Shown: positions 28,719-34,867 of the stretch, piece after piece
How positions within the stretch are numbered: position 1 is the stretch's first letter
Layout: each line of letters starts with the position of its first letter
DNA from: Gemmata sp051859125
Lineage (GTDB): Bacteria; Planctomycetota; Planctomycetia; Gemmatales; Gemmataceae
Length of the DNA: 64,000 nt
NCBI RefSeq assembly: GCF_051859125.1
Contig: NZ_JBHYGG010000113.1
Location: forward strand, 1-64,000
Direction: 5' to 3'
Notes under the pieces: generated by a model
Told to the model about the DNA's origin: nothing
Seen by the model: only the letters and a program-made list of their open reading frames with translations
Database searches by the model: none
Program-made: the position numbers and the translations under genes

Positions 28719-28792
28719 GGCCGGCGGCGGGTTTCGCACCCGCATGATCCGAGGTACGAACTCGGTGCCTTTCTGGGTCGCGCCACGCCGGC
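28719..28792 (-). tRNA. Atypical tRNA-Thr(CGT)-like gene
   Basis: The acceptor stem GCCGGCG pairs perfectly, and the anticodon arm is CCGAG/TTCGTAC/CTCGG with anticodon CGT. The T arm GCGGG/TGCGAAA/CCCGC pairs fully but has G at position 55 instead of U. The D arm pairs at only two positions and the D loop lacks GG. CCA is not encoded. It may be a specialised or decaying tRNA. Confidence 0.6.
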
Positions 28793-28866
28793 AGATGCTA
28801 CCCGCAGTGCTCGCGGGGTGTGCAACATTTGAACTGGTGCGCCCCGGAGGGGGCGGACGCAGCAGG

Positions 28867-28940
28867 GCGGCGCGGGGGGAATCGAACCCCTCACCTCGGC
28901 CTTCACAGGGCCGCGTGCGAACCATTACACCACGTGCCGC
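28867..28940 (-). tRNA. tRNA-His(GTG)
   Basis: The anticodon loop CTGTGAA gives GTG. An extra G at -1 opposite C73, the histidine identity pair, is present. There are mismatches at 5:68 and at the base of the T stem. CCA is not encoded. Confidence 0.85.
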
Positions 28941-28965
28941 ATCGGTCTCGGCCCGCGGGCCGGAG

Positions 28966-29039
28966 TGATCCTGGACGGACTCGAACCGTCGATCTCCTCC
29001 GTGTCAGGGAGGTGTCCTGAGCCGCTAGACGACAGGATC
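28966..29039 (-). tRNA. tRNA-Val(GAC)
   Basis: The acceptor stem GATCCTG/CAGGATC is perfect with A73. The anticodon arm is CCTCC/CTGACAC/GGAGG. The T arm is GACGG/TTCGAGT/CCGTC. CCA is not encoded. Confidence 0.9.
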
Positions 29040-29042
29040 AGG

Positions 29043-29132
29043 CGAGTGTGGAGTGCGGGGTGCGGGTTACGGAATGAACGCCAAGTGACTCGGCCCTCAA
29101 CTCCGCGTTCCGCACTCCGAATTCCGCACTCG
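29043..29132. repeat. Inverted-repeat element, family G, copy 1
   Basis: The element carries GGAGTGCGGGGTGCGGG on the left and the inverse-type CCGCGTTCCGCACTCCG on the right. It lies between two tRNA genes. Other copies are at 30429-30503 and inside homoserine dehydrogenase at 52428-52523. Confidence 0.85.
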
Positions 29133-29138
29133 AGAGAG

Positions 29139-29212
29139 TACCCCGGCCAGGATTCGAACCTGGAACGCCGCGTTCGAAGCGCGGAATGATGGGTCCGTTT
29201 CACCACCAGGGC
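29139..29212 (-). tRNA. tRNA-Arg(TCG)
   Basis: The anticodon arm is CCGCG/CTTCGAA/CGCGG. The T arm is CCAGG/TTCGAAT/CCTGG. The acceptor GCCCTGG pairs with two G-U wobbles, and position 73 is A. Confidence 0.88.
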
Positions 29213-29219
29213 AGTTCAG

Positions 29220-29308
29220 CGGAAGGTGCGGGCGTCGAACCCACAAACCGGCTCGGGCCGGCTCTTCGTTTAGCAAACGAAGTCGTGTAGCCACTCACAG
29301 TACCTTCC
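29220..29308 (-). tRNA. tRNA-Ser(GCT)
   Basis: This is a class II tRNA with a long variable arm (AGCCGGCCCGAGCCGGTTT). The acceptor GGAAGGT pairs with ACCTTCC. The anticodon loop TTGCTAA gives GCT, and position 73 is G. Confidence 0.9.
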
Positions 29309-29315
29309 GTTTCAG

Positions 29316-29386
29316 TGGACCAGCCGGGAATCGAACCCGGATTACGGGTATGCCATACCCGCGTCATCCCGTTAGACCACAGGCCC
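29316..29386 (-). tRNA. tRNA-Ala(GGC)
   Basis: The anticodon arm is CGGGT/ATGGCAT/ACCCG. The acceptor has G3-U70, the alanine identity pair, and one mismatch at 6:67. The T arm is CCGGG/TTCGATT/CCCGG. Confidence 0.85.
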
Positions 29387-29395
29387 GCGTGTCAG

Positions 29396-29463
29396 TGGAA
29401 CCGCGGGGAGTTGAACCCCGGAGCCGTGTTTGCAAGACACAGCGCTCGCCCGCGAGCGATCCC
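29396..29463 (-). tRNA. Short-D-arm tRNA-Ala(TGC)
   Basis: The gene is only 68 nt. The anticodon loop CTTGCAA gives TGC, and G3-U70 supports alanine. Only 15 nt lie between the acceptor and anticodon stems, where a normal D arm needs about 19. The T loop is TTCAACT. Confidence 0.7.
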
Positions 29464-29483
29464 GTTTCGCGGCAGTGCCGCAG

Positions 29484-29557
29484 TGACCGAAGTGGGAGTC
29501 GAACCCACACTACACAGGCTCTCGACCTGCCGGCTCTACCAGTTGGCCTACTCGGTC
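29484..29557 (-). tRNA. Unusual class I tRNA with apparent Leu anticodon GAG
   Basis: The acceptor GACCGAG, the T arm GTGGG/TTCGACT/CCCAC and a 5-nt variable loop are regular. The anticodon arm is GCAGG/TCGAGAG/CCTGT. Anticodon GAG would be leucine, but U33 is replaced by C and the long variable arm of tRNA-Leu is absent. Identity is tentative. Confidence 0.6.
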
Positions 29558-29571
29558 ATTCGTTCAGTCAG

Positions 29572-29653
29572 TGGCCCGGGAGGGAGTCGAACCCTCACGC
29601 CTGACGGCATCGGCTTCTGAGACCGACGTGACTTCCAGTTCCACCACCAGGCC
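29572..29653 (-). tRNA. tRNA-Leu(CAG), class II
   Basis: The anticodon loop CTCAGAA gives CAG. A long variable arm (TGCCGTCAGGCGT) and A73 fit leucine. The acceptor GGCCTGG pairs with CCGGGCC. Confidence 0.88.
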
Positions 29654-29679
29654 AGTTCCGCCGCCGCGGGGCGGCGAGT

Positions 29680-29747
29680 TGCGGAGCCCGGGGATTGAAC
29701 CCGGCGGACCAGGCTTATGAGGCCCGGCTGGGCACCAGCCCGCCCGC
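29680..29747 (-). tRNA. Short-D-arm tRNA with CAT anticodon (Met or Ile2)
   Basis: The gene is 68 nt. The anticodon loop CTCATAA gives CAT. The acceptor pairs at positions 1-5 only; 6:67 and 7:66 are mismatched. The D region is 14 nt. It lacks initiator features. Confidence 0.65.
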
Positions 29748-29779
29748 ACACTTCGATCACCCGGGGCGGCCCCCGGGAG

Positions 29780-29847
29780 TTGCAGACCTGGGAGTTGAAC
29801 CCAGCGTCCAGGCTTATGAGACCCGGCCGAGCGCCGGCCCGTCTGCA
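29780..29847 (-). tRNA. Short-D-arm tRNA with CAT anticodon (Met or Ile2), second gene
   Basis: The gene is 68 nt. The acceptor TGCAGAC/GTCTGCA is perfect, with U1-A72. The anticodon loop CTCATAA gives CAT. The D region is 15 nt. The T arm is CTGGG/TTCAACT/CCCAG. Confidence 0.7.
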
Positions 29848-29859
29848 ATGCGTTCACAG

Positions 29860-29933
29860 TGGTGACGGTGGGATTCGAACCCACACTGTCCACGTTCTGA
29901 GCGTGGCGACTCCTTCCGTTGGTCTACATCACC
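29860..29933 (-). tRNA. Class I tRNA with Leu anticodon CAG
   Basis: This is a regular cloverleaf: acceptor GGTGATG/CGTCACC, anticodon arm CCACG/CTCAGAA/CGTGG, T arm GTGGG/TTCGAAT/CCCAC, with A73. The variable loop is only 5 nt, whereas bacterial tRNA-Leu is class II. A class II CAG tRNA is four genes away on the array. Confidence 0.75.
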
Positions 29934-29940
29934 AGCTTCG

Positions 29941-30038
29941 GTGGAGGCCGGGGATGGGAAGTCGGAGGCTGGAAGCACCTGCGGCCGATGGCCGGTCGTG
30001 CGACCCATCTCCAACCCCCGATTTCCAATCTCCACCCC
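29941..30038. repeat. Inverted-repeat element, family H, copy 2
   Basis: The element begins GTGGAGGCCGGGGATGGGAA and ends with the rough inverse CCCCCGATTTCCAATCTCCA. It resembles the element between rplY and pth and separates two tRNA genes. Confidence 0.7.
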
Positions 30039-30041
30039 GAG

Positions 30042-30114
30042 TGACCCGTGGGGGAATCGAACCCCCACCTACAGGTTGAGAACCTGTCGTCCTGAGCCGC
30101 TAGACGAACGGGTC
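30042..30114 (-). tRNA. tRNA-Glu(CTC)
   Basis: The acceptor GACCCGT/ACGGGTC is perfect. The anticodon arm is ACAGG/TTCTCAA/CCTGT, the T arm GGGGG/TTCGATT/CCCCC, and position 73 is A. Confidence 0.9.
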
Positions 30115-30148
30115 GTTCCGCGTTTCACGTTTCGCGTTCAACGTGAAG

Positions 30149-30233
30149 TGCCCCGGGTGGGAATCGAACCCACAGTGCCACTGAAGGCGACCGCTTTACA
30201 GGCGGCCTGGCGGACCACCGCGCGACCGAAGGC
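30149..30233 (-). tRNA. tRNA-Tyr(GTA)
   Basis: This is class II with a long variable arm. The anticodon loop CTGTAAA gives GTA. The T arm is GTGGG/TTCGATT/CCCAC, and position 73 is A. One acceptor mismatch is at 6:67. Confidence 0.88.
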
Positions 30234-30253
30234 GTTCCCGCGACTCGCGGGAG

Positions 30254-30327
30254 TAGCACGAGTGGGAGTCGAACCCACATCCCCCAAGGTTTGAGCTCGG
30301 GTGCTCTTCCAATTGGCGTATCGTGCC
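30254..30327 (-). tRNA. Class I tRNA with Leu anticodon CAA
   Basis: The acceptor GGCACGA pairs with TCGTGCT (G1-U72 wobble), and position 73 is A. The anticodon arm is CCGAG/CTCAAAC/CTTGG. The 5-nt variable loop is not expected for leucine. The D stem is weak. Confidence 0.7.
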
Positions 30328-30351
30328 TTCTATCGATCAATGTGAAGCCAG

Positions 30352-30422
30352 AGCCCCCGGTGGGAATCGAACCCACGCTTCGACCATACCAAGGCCGCAA
30401 GCTTCCACTACATCACAGGGGC
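30352..30422 (-). tRNA. tRNA-Thr(GGT)
   Basis: The anticodon arm is CGGCC/TTGGTAT/GGTCG. The acceptor GCCCCTG pairs with CGGGGGC. Position 73 is T, which is unusual for threonine. The T arm is GTGGG/TTCGATT/CCCAC. Confidence 0.82.
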
Positions 30423-30428
30423 AGTACC

Positions 30429-30503
30429 AGTGCGGAGTTCGGAGTTCGGAACCCGGAATCAACGCCGTACTGTCTTCACTCTGCACTCCGCGTTCCGCAC
30501 TCC
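30429..30503. repeat. Inverted-repeat element, family G, copy 2
   Basis: The left side reads AGTGCGGAGTTCGGAGTTCG and the right side ends with the inverse-type CCGCGTTCCGCACTCC. It is inserted between two tRNA genes. Confidence 0.85.
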
Positions 30504-30513
30504 AGAACAGAAG

Positions 30514-30584
30514 AGCGCCCAGTGGGAGTCGAACCCACACATCCGCCATGGCAAGGCGACAGGCAGCCGCTACATCATGGGCGC
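30514..30584 (-). tRNA. tRNA-Gly(GCC)
   Basis: The acceptor GCGCCCA/TGGGCGC is perfect. The anticodon loop TTGCCAT gives GCC. T73 is as expected for glycine. The D loop has GG and the T loop is normal (TTCGACT). Confidence 0.9.
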
Positions 30585-30599
30585 GTTCACAACCGACAG

Positions 30600-30671
30600 A
30601 GCATCCGGCGGGACTTGCACCCGCGACACCACCGTGGGAGGGTGGCATGTTTGCTACTACACCACGGACGC
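30600..30671 (-). tRNA. Elbow-altered tRNA-Gly(CCC)
   Basis: The acceptor GCGTCCG/CGGATGC, the anticodon arm CCACC/CTCCCAC/GGTGG and T73 fit glycine. All stems pair, including the D stem. The D loop AGTAGCAAA has no GG, and the T loop TGCAAGT has G in place of U55. The contacts that form the normal tRNA elbow are therefore missing on both sides. Confidence 0.8.
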
Positions 30672-30687
30672 ACACCGAACCCGACAG

Positions 30688-30762
30688 TGGAAGCGGTGGG
30701 AATCGAACCCACGTTGTCCTGTTTAAGAGACAGGTGCCTGGGCCAGCGTCGGCCACACTTCC
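30688..30762 (-). tRNA. tRNA-Lys(CTT)
   Basis: The anticodon arm is CCTGT/CTCTTAA/ACAGG. The acceptor GGAAGTG pairs with CGCTTCC. The T arm is GTGGG/TTCGATT/CCCAC, and position 73 is A. Confidence 0.88.
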
Positions 30763-30769
30763 GTTGCAG

Positions 30770-30842
30770 CGGTCCCGAGGGGATTCGAACCCCCGATCTT
30801 CTCCGTGACAGGGAGACGGCCACTCCGCTGGCCCGCGGGACC
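30770..30842 (-). tRNA. tRNA-Asp(GTC)
   Basis: The acceptor GGTCCCG/CGGGACC is perfect with G73, the aspartate identity base. The anticodon arm is TCTCC/CTGTCAC/GGAGA. Confidence 0.9.
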
Positions 30843-30853
30843 ACTTCACACAG

Positions 30854-30925
30854 CGCCTTGTACGGGACTCGAACCCGTCTCACCTGGTTGACACTCAGGC
30901 CGACACACCCGCTTCGTCACAAGGC
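30854..30925 (-). tRNA. tRNA-Asp(GTC), second divergent copy
   Basis: The acceptor GCCTTGT/ACAAGGC is perfect with G73. The anticodon loop is GTGTCAA, closed by an A-C mismatch at 31:39. The sequence is quite unlike the neighbouring tRNA-Asp. Confidence 0.75.
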
Positions 30926-30940
30926 GTCCAACGCCAACAG

Positions 30941-31023
30941 CAGGCAGGGGAGGAATCGAACCCCACGGGCACCTGGCCACCGGATTTGGAAACCGGCTGC
31001 GTTCCCAGACGCAATCCCCACCT
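30941..31023 (-). tRNA. Unusual class II tRNA with Trp anticodon CCA
   Basis: The anticodon arm CCGGT/TTCCAAA/TCCGG gives CCA. A1-U72 and G73 resemble tRNA-Trp, yet the gene has a 14-nt variable arm and a class II-type D arm. The base of the T stem mismatches while G8 could pair with C65, which would allow an 8+4 acceptor/T-arm fold. Confidence 0.65.
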
Positions 31024-31033
31024 ATGAAACCAG

Positions 31034-31106
31034 TACCCCGTGCTGGGTTCGAACCCGACCTCTGCGGCTTGAAAGACCGCCGACCTCACCAGAGGTCCAA
31101 CAAGGC
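31034..31106 (-). tRNA. tRNA-Glu(TTC)
   Basis: The anticodon arm is GCGGT/CTTTCAA/GCCGC. The D stem GACC/GGTC is regular and position 73 is A. The acceptor GCCTTGT pairs with ACGGGGT using three wobbles, and the T stem is imperfect. It is the first gene of the array in transcription order. Confidence 0.8.
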
Positions 31107-31125
31107 GTCACCGACCCCGGAACAA

Positions 31126-31175
31126 ACGCGAACCGGCCGGGGGCACTCTTGCGAGCACCCCCGGCCGGTTCGCGT
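31126..31175 (-). terminator. 18-bp perfect hairpin upstream of the tRNA array
   Basis: The arms ACGCGAACCGGCCGGGGG and their exact inverse flank a 14-base loop. On the reverse strand it is followed by TTTGTT. It lies 23 bases after the small reading frame ending at 31199 and 19 bases before the first tRNA, so it may end that gene's transcript and insulate the array. Confidence 0.65.
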
Positions 31176-31198
31176 GGTCACGCGACTGGCGCTGAGGG

Positions 31199-31333
31199 TC
31201 ACCCGCTCGTATCCTTGGCCCACCAATAACCCAACCCGACCGTGCCCGCGAGGCGTAGGCCCTCCGCGGCGACCGCGGCATCGAAGCCGGCGGCCGTTTG
31301 GCGAAGTTCGGTGCTCGTGTGTTGAAGGGTCAT
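31199..31333 (-). CDS. Possible small protein (44 aa)
   Basis: The 44-residue product begins MTLQHTSTELRQTAAGFDAA and ends GYWWAKDTSG. I do not recognise it. It is supported only by the strong hairpin that follows and by protein-like composition. There is no clear Shine-Dalgarno sequence. Confidence 0.35.
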   Translation of the reverse strand: MTLQHTSTELRQTAAGFDAAVAAEGLRLAGTVGLGYWWAKDTSG

Positions 31334-31474
31334 GGGAGTATGTTCGCTGGTCTCGTGTGATTCTTGTGCGACTTCTACTCGGGGGTCGCGGCCCGTATCA
31401 AACTGTACGCTAGATAGACGCACGAGTCGGGCGGCGGTTCGCGCGGTTTCGATTTTTTCTCCCTCGCGGCACTT

Positions 31475-32596
31475 ATGAACCCAAACAGCGATGTTGAACG
31501 CTGGATGAACCACGCGCTTGCGCTCGCCGCTCGGGGTCGCGGGGCCGTTGAGCCGAACCCGATGGTCGGCGCGGTTGTGCTCGACGCCGCCGGGAACCTC
31601 GTCGGAGAAGGGTGGCACCAGAAGTTCGGCGGGCCGCACGCCGAGGTGTTCGCGCTCGCCGCGGCCGGCGAGCGAGCCCGCGGCGGCACCGTGGTCGTGA
31701 CGCTGGAGCCGTGCTGCCACTGGGGGAAGACGCCGCCCTGCACTGATGCGGTGCTGCGGTCCGGGGCGCGGCGGGTCGTTGCGGCGATGCCCGACCCGTT
31801 TCCGCGGGTCGCCGGCGGCGGGGTGAAACTCCTCCGCGACGCGGGCCTGGACGTGACCGTCGGCGTGTGCGAGGCCGATGCGCGAAAGTTGAACGAGCCG
31901 TACCTGAAGTTGCTCGGCACGGGCCGGCCGTGGGTCCACCTCAAGTGGGCGATGACGCTCGACGGCAAGATCGCGACCCGCACGGGCGACTCGAAGTGGA
32001 TCAGCGGTGAAGAGTCGCGAGCGAAGGTTCACGAACTCCGCGGCCGCGTCGATGCCGTCATCGTGGGCCGCGGCACCGTGACCGCCGACGACCCGTTACT
32101 CACGGCACGCCCGGCCGGGCCGCGGATCGCGGCGCGTGTGGTTGTGACGGCGTCCGGTGAGCTTCCCGAGGGCTGTCAGCTTCGCGCGACCGCCCGCGAT
32201 ATTCCCGTGCTGGTTTACACTGCGGCCGGGAACGAGAGCAAGTTGGAGGGATGGCGCGGGGACGGTGCGGAGATCGTTGGCCTGCCCGCGAGTGACACCG
32301 GGCTATCACCGGACGCGGTGCTGGCCGACCTCGGCACACGCCGGTTCACAAACGTGCTGGTCGAGGGCGGGGCTGGGTTGCTCGGAGCGTTCCTCGACAT
32401 GAAGGCGGCCGACGAGTACCACGTCTTCGTTGCACCGAAACTCGTTGGTGGTGACACTTCATTGTCACCGGTCGGCGGCCGGGGCGTAGGGCAGATGCGC
32501 GACGCTCTCGAACTCGCGGAGTGCGTCGCCGAGCCGTCGGGGCGGGATGTGTACCTGCACGGGTTCGCGCCGGGCGCGGTCAGATCGGCAACTTGA
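31475..32596 (+). CDS. ribD: Bifunctional riboflavin deaminase/reductase
   Basis: This 373-residue enzyme performs two riboflavin steps: deamination of the pyrimidine product of GTP cyclohydrolase II, then reduction of its ribose. The N-terminal deaminase (about 1-145) has HAEV near 52-55 and the zinc ligands in EPCCHWGKTPPC. The reductase domain (about 147-373) has WAMTLDGKIAT and the NADPH-binding VEGGAGLLG. No other riboflavin gene is next to it. It overlaps the convergent oxidoreductase gene by 17 bases. Confidence 0.95.
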   Translation: MNPNSDVERWMNHALALAARGRGAVEPNPMVGAVVLDAAGNLVGEGWHQKFGGPHAEVFALAAAGERARGGTVVVTLEPCCHWGKTPPCTDAVLRSGARRVVAAMPDPFPRVAGGGVKLLRDAGLDVTVGVCEADARKLNEPYLKLLGTGRPWVHLKWAMTLDGKIATRTGDSKWISGEESRAKVHELRGRVDAVIVGRGTVTADDPLLTARPAGPRIAARVVVTASGELPEGCQLRATARDIPVLVYTAAGNESKLEGWRGDGAEIVGLPASDTGLSPDAVLADLGTRRFTNVLVEGGAGLLGAFLDMKAADEYHVFVAPKLVGGDTSLSPVGGRGVGQMRDALELAECVAEPSGRDVYLHGFAPGAVRSAT

Positions 32597-33659
32597 TCGG
32601 CCGGCCTTCTTTCGCGGAGCGGTAGATCGCCGTGAACAACTCCACCACGGCGCGGCCGTCCTCGGCGGTCACGAGCAGCGGCTTGCCCTCGCGGATCGAG
32701 CGAACGAAGTCCGCGATTTGCAGCGCGTGGTAGCGCACCGTCGCGTCCGTCGCGGCGAAGCGCTCGCGGTCCTCGGCCTGGAACTGTGCGAGTAGCGCCT
32801 CTTCGCCGGGGATCGTCCAGATGTCGTTGAGCGGCGGCTCGGCGACCGCGGACACGCCGGCGATGAACGTCGCCCCGCGGTCGGTCTCGACGCCGACTGA
32901 CGCGCCGCTCGACCCGTGAACGTGGACCTTGGTGTAGATGCCCGGCTTCTGCGCCACCGATGTCGCGATCGATCCGAGCCCGCCGCTCTTGAACTTGATG
33001 CTCGCGACGGCGGTGTCGTCCACTTCCACGCCAGGATGGTTCACGTTCGTCCACTGACCGCTCACCTCCGCGGCCGGCCCCATGAGCCACAGCAGGATGT
33101 CGAGTTGGTGCGGGGACTGGTTCACGAGCACGCCGCCGCCCTCGGTGTCCCACTTGCCCCGCCACGGGTCGGAGAGGTAGTACGCCGCGTCGCGCCAACT
33201 GTACTGGATGAACACGCCCAGCGCCGGCGTGCCGATCTTCCCCGCGTCGATGGCTGCCTTCATCCGCGCGACCGGCTCGTAGAACCGCCGCTGGCTGATG
33301 ACGCCGAGCGTGACGCCCGCCTTCTTGGCGGCGGCGATCATCGCGTCGGCATCAGCCAGAGAAGCCGCGAGCGGCTTCTCAACCAGAACGTGAACCCCGG
33401 CCTCGGCCGCTTGAATTGCGGGTGCGGCGTGCAGCGGGTGCGGGGTGCCGATCACGACCGCCTCGACACCGCCGTCCCGCAACATCGCCGCAACATCCGG
33501 GAACGGCTTGCCGCCGTACTTCGCGGCGAACGCGGCGGCGCGGTCGGGCACGGCGTCGCAGCACGCGACGAGTTCCGCCTCGGGAAGTGCGTTGAGCGCC
33601 GCGGCGTGGATCGTGCCGACCTTGCCGCAGCCGATCAGGCCGACGCGAGTGGGTTTCAA
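32580..33659 (-). CDS. Gfo/Idh/MocA family oxidoreductase (second)
   Basis: This NAD(P)-dependent sugar or inositol dehydrogenase has the Rossmann motif VGLIGCGKVG, the EKP motif in VLVEKPLA, and a C-terminal substrate domain. The start is uncertain. TTG 33659 gives 359 residues and begins just before KPTRVGLIG. The only upstream ATG (33800) lies inside a dispersed repeat, and GTG 33689 is possible. The repeat probably displaced or now supplies the original start. The neighbouring gene encodes a sugar isomerase-like protein on the same strand, suggesting a small sugar-metabolism unit. Confidence 0.85.
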   Translation of the reverse strand: MKPTRVGLIGCGKVGTIHAAALNALPEAELVACCDAVPDRAAAFAAKYGGKPFPDVAAMLRDGGVEAVVIGTPHPLHAAPAIQAAEAGVHVLVEKPLAASLADADAMIAAAKKAGVTLGVISQRRFYEPVARMKAAIDAGKIGTPALGVFIQYSWRDAAYYLSDPWRGKWDTEGGGVLVNQSPHQLDILLWLMGPAAEVSGQWTNVNHPGVEVDDTAVASIKFKSGGLGSIATSVAQKPGIYTKVHVHGSSGASVGVETDRGATFIAGVSAVAEPPLNDIWTIPGEEALLAQFQAEDRERFAATDATVRYHALQIADFVRSIREGKPLLVTAEDGRAVVELFTAIYRSAKEGRPIKLPI

Positions 33660-33682
33660 GATAGACTCAAAAGAAGAGGAAT

Positions 33683-33829
33683 GATCCACAGATGTCACAG
33701 AAGACACAGATTTGAAGACAGAGCACAGAATCCAGAAGCCGGAGTTCAATTGAGACCCGCCAGCGATCTTCCCCTGTAGTCCGTCTTCCACTGTCTTCAA
33801 ATCTGTGTCTTCTGTGTAATCTGTGGATC
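33683..33829. repeat. Inverted-repeat element, family D, copy 2
   Basis: The arms GATCCACAGATGTCACAGAA and the inverse-type TCTGTGTAATCTGTGGATC match copy 1 at 4275-4415. It sits between two same-strand genes and touches the stop codon of the upstream gene. Confidence 0.88.
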
Positions 33830-34730
33830 ACTTGCCTGGAAAGTACCTGGCCACCATGCGGCGGAGGAACGCCAGCGACTCGGCCATCTCGCCCATGCCG
33901 TTCATGCCGTCCTCGATGCTCACCCACCCGCGGTAGCCCGCGGCGGCGAGCGTGCCGAAGATCGCGTCGTAGTCGTTGAGCCCCTTGCCCGTGACGCCGT
34001 GCCTCAGCTTCGAGAAGTAGCCGATGGTGCCGTCGGTCTGCTTCAGGTCGTCGAGCGTCGCGCCGGGTTCGAGGTACCGGTCGCTCGCGTGCATGCTCAC
34101 AACGCGGCCGGCGACCGCCTTCAACAACTCAATTGGGTCGTCGCCGGCGACCACGGCGTTCGACGGGTCGTACTGGACGCCGAAGTTCGTGCGGTCGGGG
34201 ATCATCGCGACGAGGTCGAGGAACACGTCCTTCTTCTGGGCGAACTCGGGGAACTTCCAGAAGCCGTCCTTGTAGTGGTTCTCCAGCCCGAGGATCACGC
34301 CGGTTTCGCGGGCCGCCGGCAGGACGGCCGTGATGCACGCGGCGGCCCATTCGAGCCCCTCCTGCCGGCTCACGTCCGGGTAGCGTTGGCCGCTCAGGAC
34401 GCGGCACACGGTTCCGGGACCGCCGAGCCGCCGGGTGACGCGGACCATCTCGATTTCGTGATCGACGGCTCGCTTGCGGGCGTCGGCGTCGGGGTTCGTG
34501 AAGTCCGGCGAGCAGCACAGCATCGGCATCTCGAACCCGGCCCCGCGGATCGCCTCTGCCACCGAATCGAGGTAGCCGGGGTCGAGGCTCGTGAAGAACC
34601 CCTCGTACATCTCCAGGCCATCGGCGTCGAGTTGCTTTGCTTGCTCGATCCACTCGAACACGGACATGGACCGCTCGCCGGCGATCCGGTCGAGGTAGCA
34701 CTTCGGGAACGCGGAGAGCTTGAGCGGCAT
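33828..34730 (-). CDS. Sugar phosphate isomerase/epimerase family TIM-barrel protein
   Basis: This 300-residue protein of the AP-endonuclease-2 (xylose-isomerase-like) barrel family has metal-binding residues in LGLENHYKDG, VQYDPSNAV, VSMHASDR and GWVSIEDG, in the usual order. Substrates vary widely (inosose, ketosugars). It is followed on the same strand by a Gfo/Idh/MocA dehydrogenase, a frequent partner in inositol or sugar breakdown. Its last codons run into a family D repeat. Confidence 0.85.
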   Translation of the reverse strand: MPLKLSAFPKCYLDRIAGERSMSVFEWIEQAKQLDADGLEMYEGFFTSLDPGYLDSVAEAIRGAGFEMPMLCCSPDFTNPDADARKRAVDHEIEMVRVTRRLGGPGTVCRVLSGQRYPDVSRQEGLEWAAACITAVLPAARETGVILGLENHYKDGFWKFPEFAQKKDVFLDLVAMIPDRTNFGVQYDPSNAVVAGDDPIELLKAVAGRVVSMHASDRYLEPGATLDDLKQTDGTIGYFSKLRHGVTGKGLNDYDAIFGTLAAAGYRGWVSIEDGMNGMGEMAESLAFLRRMVARYFPGK

Positions 34731-34867
34731 GGGGAGCCCCGGGTGACAATGCGAGTATATCGGGTCGGGGCCGCACAGTTCCGCTTGCCGGTGTCACCCG
34801 TCCGCCGCTAGCATGGGACGTTCCGCCCGGGTGACACGGGCCGTCCCGAACAAGACCCACGGTGCGC

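Noticed and set aside
28793..28866. A possible extra tRNA between the Thr-like and His genes
   Set aside because: An inverted CCCCG pair exists, but no T arm or anticodon arm of proper length could be folded.
29396..29847. Either CAT tRNA as the initiator tRNA
   Set aside because: Neither has a mismatched 1-72 pair together with three G-C pairs in the anticodon stem, and the D arms are abnormal.
30941..31023. A suppressor tRNA reading a stop codon
   Set aside because: The anticodon CCA reads UGG, and shifting the loop to give TCA or CTA is not supported by the stem.
30291..31229. Forward open frame across the tRNA array
   Set aside because: It reads through tRNA genes and its peptide repeats NRTH/ESNP-type motifs that come from T-arm sequences.
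33660..33800. ATG 33800 as the start of the second Gfo/Idh/MocA gene
   Set aside because: The added 47 residues lie in a family D repeat and do not match the family; a TTG start is more likely.
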